DNA of 64,000 bases from Herbaspirillum robiniae (GTDB lineage: Bacteria; Pseudomonadota; Gammaproteobacteria; Burkholderiales; Burkholderiaceae_D), in the NCBI RefSeq assembly GCF_002213415.1, contig NZ_NJGU01000004.1:372001-436000 (forward strand), in the 5' to 3' direction. A model generated the notes under the pieces. It had not been told where the DNA came from. It saw only the letters and a list, made by a program, of their open reading frames with translations, and ran no database searches. Made by a program: the position numbers and the translations under genes. Positions 60,966-64,000 of this stretch are shown one piece after another. The stretch's first letter is position 1; each line of letters opens with the position of its first letter.

Positions 60966-61753
60966 AGGTATATTTCATCGGCGCCGGTCCCGGCGCGGCC
61001 GACCTGATCACGCTGCGCGGCGCGCGGCTGCTTGGCGAGGTGAAGATGGTCCTGTACGCCGGTTCGCTGGTGCCTACCGCGATGCTGGAACATTGCCGCG
61101 AGGACGCCGAGCTGATCGACACCGCCGCCCTGGACCTGGAGCAGCAGCAGGCCTGCTATGTGCGCGCGCATCAGATGGGCATCGACGTGGTGCGCCTGCA
61201 CTCCGGCGACCCGGCGATCTACGGCGCCACCGCCGAGCAGATGCGGCGGCTCGATGCGCTGGGCATCGCCTATGAGGTGGTGCCGGGAGTATCGTCCTTC
61301 ACGGCCGCCGCCGCCGCCGTGTCGGCCGAGCTGACCAAGCCGGAAGTCTCGCAAAGCGTGATCCTGACCCGCGTCTCGGGCCGCGCCTCGGCCGTGCCGG
61401 AGTCGGAGTCGATCGCCTCGCTGGCCGCGCACCGCGCCACGATGTGCATCTTCCTCTCCGGCCCGCATCTGAAAAAGATCGTCACCGACCTGCTGTTGCA
61501 TTACCCGCCGAGCACGCCCGTGACGCTGGTCTACCGCGCCAGCTGGCCGGAGCAGCGCGTCTACCAGGGCACGCTGGACAAGGTGCTGGACGAGAACAAG
61601 CGCGGCGAATGGAACCTGACCACGATGATGCTGGTGGGCGCGGCGCTGGACAAGGAGCAGGTGGCCGAGTCCAGCCTCTACTCCAAGGACTTCACGCACC
61701 TGTTCCGGGTGGTGAAGAAGCAGAACAAGCAAGCCGAGGAGTCGCAGGCATGA
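60962..61753 (+). CDS. cobM: Precorrin-4 C11-methyltransferase
   Basis: SAM-dependent methyltransferase of 263 residues (CobM/CbiF). Signature VYFIGAGPGAADLITLRGAR at the N-terminus, YAGSLVP (~33), HSGDPAIYGATAEQM (~80) and PGVSSFTAAAAAV (~104). It methylates C11 before ring opening at C20 is completed. Coupled to cobI and cbiG by 4-bp overlaps. Confidence 0.93.
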   Translation: MKVYFIGAGPGAADLITLRGARLLGEVKMVLYAGSLVPTAMLEHCREDAELIDTAALDLEQQQACYVRAHQMGIDVVRLHSGDPAIYGATAEQMRRLDALGIAYEVVPGVSSFTAAAAAVSAELTKPEVSQSVILTRVSGRASAVPESESIASLAAHRATMCIFLSGPHLKKIVTDLLLHYPPSTPVTLVYRASWPEQRVYQGTLDKVLDENKRGEWNLTTMMLVGAALDKEQVAESSLYSKDFTHLFRVVKKQNKQAEESQA

Positions 61754-62562
61754 ACGCGCCGCTGGCCGAGGCCGGACTGGGCATCTGGCCGGTACGCGCC
61801 GAGGCCGAGCTGCTGGCCGTTCGCCTGCAGGCGGCGCTGGGCGGCACGCTGTACCGTCCGTGGCTGAACACGGAGACCGCAGACGGCGAGGCGGTGCTGA
61901 CGCAGCGCCAGCAGTTCGCGCTGGCTTACCGCCGCCATCGGCAATGGATCCTGGTCGGCGCCACCGGCATCGCCGTGCGCTTCCTGGACGGCCAGCCGCA
62001 GGACAAGCACAGCGATCCGGCCGTGGTGGTGCTGGACGAAGCCGCGCGCTTCGCCGTGTCGCTGCTGGCCGGCCACGAAGGCGGCGCCAATCGCCTGGCC
62101 TACCGCGTGGCGCAGATCACCGGCGCGCAGCCGGTGGTGACCACGGCGACCGAGGCGATCAAGCCGCTGGTGCTGGGCATAGGCTGCCGCAAGCACGCCA
62201 CGGCCGAACAGATCTCGGCGGCGGTGGCGCATGCGCTGGCATTGCTGGAAGGCGCGGCGCTGGCGCAGGTGAGGGAAGTGGCGACCATCGACATCAAGGC
62301 CGAGGAGCCTGGCCTGCTGGCCTTTTGTGCCACGCATGACTTGCCGTTGCGGGTGATTGCGACGGAGCAGATTGCGCATCGGGCGTGGGTGGGGAAGGCG
62401 TCGGAGTGGGTTAAGCAGAATGTTGGGGTTGATGGCGTGTGTGAGCCGGCGGCTTTGATTGCCAGTCCGCGTGGTCGGTTGGTGTTGGGCAAGATGGCGT
62501 TGGATGGGGTGACCGTGGCTGTTGTGGATGATGGTTTAGCCGACGGAAGTGGGCTGTATTGA
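61750..62562 (+). CDS. cbiG: CbiG-type cobalamin biosynthesis protein
   Basis: Protein of 270 residues combining an N-terminal CbiG-like region (WILVGATGIAVRFLDG, VVVLDEAARFAVSLLAGHEG, ~residues 74-110) and the CobE/CbiG C-terminal domain (LVLGIGCRKHATAEQI, ~140). CbiG opens the delta-lactone in the early-cobalt route. The last ~77 codons (from ~62332) change abruptly from C-ending to T/G-ending codons (TTG, GTT, GGT), unlike the rest of the gene. Last gene before the large palindrome. Confidence 0.88.
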   Translation: MNAPLAEAGLGIWPVRAEAELLAVRLQAALGGTLYRPWLNTETADGEAVLTQRQQFALAYRRHRQWILVGATGIAVRFLDGQPQDKHSDPAVVVLDEAARFAVSLLAGHEGGANRLAYRVAQITGAQPVVTTATEAIKPLVLGIGCRKHATAEQISAAVAHALALLEGAALAQVREVATIDIKAEEPGLLAFCATHDLPLRVIATEQIAHRAWVGKASEWVKQNVGVDGVCEPAALIASPRGRLVLGKMALDGVTVAVVDDGLADGSGLY

Positions 62563-62733
62563 ATTGCTTTACGAGTAGTCTGGTCTTGCTGAGTTTTTGT
62601 GTACTGGCGCTATGTTTTTTTCTCCGGTCGAAGGGGAGCGCCGGGGGCGGCCCGGCAGCCGCTCACTTTCTTTGGCCCGCCAAAGAAAGTAAGCAAAGAA
62701 AACGGCCCCTAAGTGCCAGCCCCTTCGGGGTAC

Positions 62734-62818
62734 CCGTTGGAGTGCCGTGAAAAATGGGCAAGGCAGAGTCGCTTCGCTCGACTGCCTCGCTGATCCATTT
62801 TTCACGGCACTCCAACGG
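62734..62818. repeat. Hairpin A of the palindrome
   Basis: Perfect 24-bp arms (62734-62757 and 62795-62818; left arm begins CCGTTGGAGTGCCGTG) around a 37-nt core that can itself fold (GGCAGAGTCG/CGACTGCC). Confidence 0.9.
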
Positions 62819-62974
62819 CTGGCCCACAAGGGGGAGAAAAGCATAAACGCCTCGCCTGCGGCATCGGGATGGGTAGGGTAGCTGCGCTTTTGCTCTACTG
62901 CTTGAACGGAGTTAGTCGCAAGCCACGCGATGCCGAAGGCGAGCCGGATCACGAAGCCCGCTTCTGACCAGCCG

Positions 62975-63053
62975 CCGGAGAGGGCGAAAAAATGGATCAG
63001 CAAGGCAGTCGAGCGAAGCGACTCTGCCTTGCCCATTTTTTCGCCCTCTCCGG
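62975..63053. repeat. Hairpin B of the palindrome
   Basis: Perfect 21-bp arms (62975-62995 and 63033-63053; left arm begins CCGGAGAGGGCG) around a 37-nt core (62996-63032). The core equals the reverse complement of hairpin A's core at 36 of 37 positions, although the arms differ in sequence. Confidence 0.9.
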
Positions 63054-63263
63054 TGGGAACCCCGAAGGGGCTGGTCGGTAGCGGTCGCTTCTTTTGCTTA
63101 CTTTTCTTGGCGAGACAAGAAAAGTGAGCGGCTGCCGGGCCGCCCCCGGCGCTCCGCTTCGGCCGGAGAATGATAAGCATAGAGCCAGTACACAAACTCG
63201 CAGCAAGACCAAACTACCCAAACAAGCGAACACAGAAGCAGCAAAAAAATAAGGAATGAAGCA

Positions 63264-64000
63264 GTGAACAAAGGTGTACTCAATCTGGTATCAGTAGGCC
63301 CCGGCTACGAGGAAATGATCATCCCGCGCGCCATCAAGGCGTTGCAGGACAGCGAAGTCATCGTCGCCTACGAACTCTACCTGCGCTGGATCGGCCCCCA
63401 CATCGAAGGCAAGGAAATCCACACGCCGCCCCTGACGCAAGAAAGGGAACGCGCCCTGCTGGCCATCAAGCACGCCCGCGAAGGCCGCAAGGTCTCGCTG
63501 ATCTCCAGCGGCGACATCGGCATCTACGCCATGGCCGCGCTCGCCTTCGACGACATGCGCGAAGACGATACCTTTGATGTCAACGTCATCCCCGGCGTCA
63601 CCTCCGCCAACGCCTGCGCCTCGCTGCTGGGCTCGCCGCTGTCGCACGACTTCGCCACGCTGTCGCTGTCGAACCTGCTGTGCCCCTGGGAGTGGATCGA
63701 GCAGCGCGCCACCCGCATCGCCCAGGCCGACCTGGCCTGCGTGTTCTACAACGTGCAGAGCGCCGGCCGGCAAGAGGGCGTCTACCGCATCCTGCAGCTG
63801 ATGCTGGCGCACAAGGCGCCGCACACGCTGTGCGGCGTGGTCAGGAACGCCTATCGCCCCGACCAGCAGGTCAGCATCCACCGGCTCGATGAACTGCCGG
63901 GCATGAAGTTCGACATGCTGACCTCGATCGTCATCGGCAACCGCTTCACGCAAAGGAAGCGCGACTGGATCTTCACCCCGCGCGGCTACAACGACTGGAG
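63264..64000 (+). CDS. cobJ: Precorrin-3B C17-methyltransferase, 3' end outside window
   Basis: Start GTG 63264 with AAGGAAT 7 bp upstream. The frame stays open to the right edge (245 codons seen). Signature LVSVGPGYEEMIIPRAIKA at the N-terminus, ISSGDIGIYAMAALAF (~residue 78) and PGVTSANACASLLGSPL (~112) mark CobJ/CbiH, the ring-contracting methyltransferase. Transcription may continue from the cob operon through the palindrome or start within it. Confidence 0.92.
   Translation, partial: MNKGVLNLVSVGPGYEEMIIPRAIKALQDSEVIVAYELYLRWIGPHIEGKEIHTPPLTQERERALLAIKHAREGRKVSLISSGDIGIYAMAALAFDDMREDDTFDVNVIPGVTSANACASLLGSPLSHDFATLSLSNLLCPWEWIEQRATRIAQADLACVFYNVQSAGRQEGVYRILQLMLAHKAPHTLCGVVRNAYRPDQQVSIHRLDELPGMKFDMLTSIVIGNRFTQRKRDWIFTPRGYNDW

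Larger units (their letters stand above)
62575..63217. repeat. 643-bp imperfect palindrome between cbiG and cobJ
   Basis: The outer left part (62575-62733) is about 80% identical to the reverse complement of the outer right part (63054-63217); both include GGTCTTGCTG, TGTGTACTGGC and a GCCGGGGGCGGCCCGGC block. Inside are two long hairpins, and near the centre the pair CTCGCCTGCGGCATCG (62851-62866)/CGATGCCGAAGGCGAG (62928-62943) with one mismatch. The pieces resemble intergenic repeats seen in many Burkholderiales and Xanthomonadales, here in head-to-head copies. No gene is convincing inside. Confidence 0.85.

Noticed and set aside
62569..63195. 208-codon leftward frame across the palindrome
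   Set aside because: Runs entirely through the repeat; translations of this repeat are often annotated as hypothetical proteins but both arms give mirrored nonsense and there is no ribosome site.
62575..63217. Insertion sequence or transposon
   Set aside because: Long inverted repeats are present, but there is no transposase and I found no target-site duplication flanking it.

Overview
The window is GC-rich chromosomal DNA (third codon positions almost all G or C) from a betaproteobacterium. Gene content and protein style point to Burkholderiales, family Oxalobacteraceae, most likely Herbaspirillum or a close relative. The clues are a TRAP-linked malonate decarboxylase operon, an EmrAB-type pump with its own NodT-type outer-membrane factor, small proline-rich Burkholderiales-type proteins, and a cobN/chlID/cbi cobalamin cluster behind a B12 riboswitch. 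The genus is inferred, not proven. I saw no rRNA, tRNA, CRISPR array, transposase or prophage.

Layout. 1-3661: a partial exported protein and a large PAS-GAF-GGDEF-EAL protein. 3662-5577: a long gene-poor stretch, then a scar that looks like an internally deleted frmA followed by intact fghA. 5596-11022: a leftward efflux operon (outer-membrane lipoprotein, emrA, emrB) divergent from a TetR regulator. 11186-15901: a compact operon of cupredoxin, HAMP-GGDEF-EAL, DUF3034 outer-membrane-type protein and exported truncated haemoglobin. 16020-17869: a secreted YxFxxD-repeat protein and an ECF sigma/anti-sigma pair. 17882-19933: a Gcr-type membrane protein. 20044-21051: two 62-residue paralogous micro-proteins, the second of the YjfB motility family, each with a sigma-28-like promoter and its own terminator. 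21103-23811: a hipB-hipA-pseudouridine synthase operon with an elaborate palindromic promoter. 23873-25174: an M20 peptidase. 25236-35384: malonate regulon (GntR regulator, TRAP transporter, mdcACDEGBH). 35674-42435: assorted metabolic genes (2-hydroxyacid dehydrogenase, thioesterase, hydratase, MOSC protein, amino-acid binding protein) ending in a histone-like protein. 42830-46978: galU and pgm, which connect glucose-6-P, glucose-1-P and UDP-glucose, with two small genes between them. 47329-48523: small proline-rich and other hypothetical proteins. 48628-64000: B12 riboswitch, cbtB, cbtA, a ferredoxin, cobN, chlID, cbiE, cbiX-cobH, cbiD, cobI, cobM, cbiG, then a 643-bp palindrome and the start of cobJ.

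How the parts work together. The malonate block is a complete import-and-decarboxylation module: uptake by the TRAP system, the ACP subunit MdcC, prosthetic-group synthesis and transfer (MdcB, MdcG), malonyl loading (MdcH) and decarboxylation (MdcA/D/E). An operator-like palindrome lies between the regulator and the transporter. The cobalamin block combines cobalt uptake (CbtAB) with corrin-ring methylation. It carries markers of both the early-cobalt route (CbiX, CbiD, CbiG) and the late-cobalt route (CobN plus ChlID).

Best leads for new biology: the twin sigma-28-type micro-proteins; the cupredoxin/c-di-GMP/haemoglobin operon; the giant palindrome, whose two hairpins keep the same core but have different, still self-complementary arms, and around which GC skew reverses; the frmA scar; the histidine-rich insert in CobN; and the HipBA-pseudouridine synthase operon.
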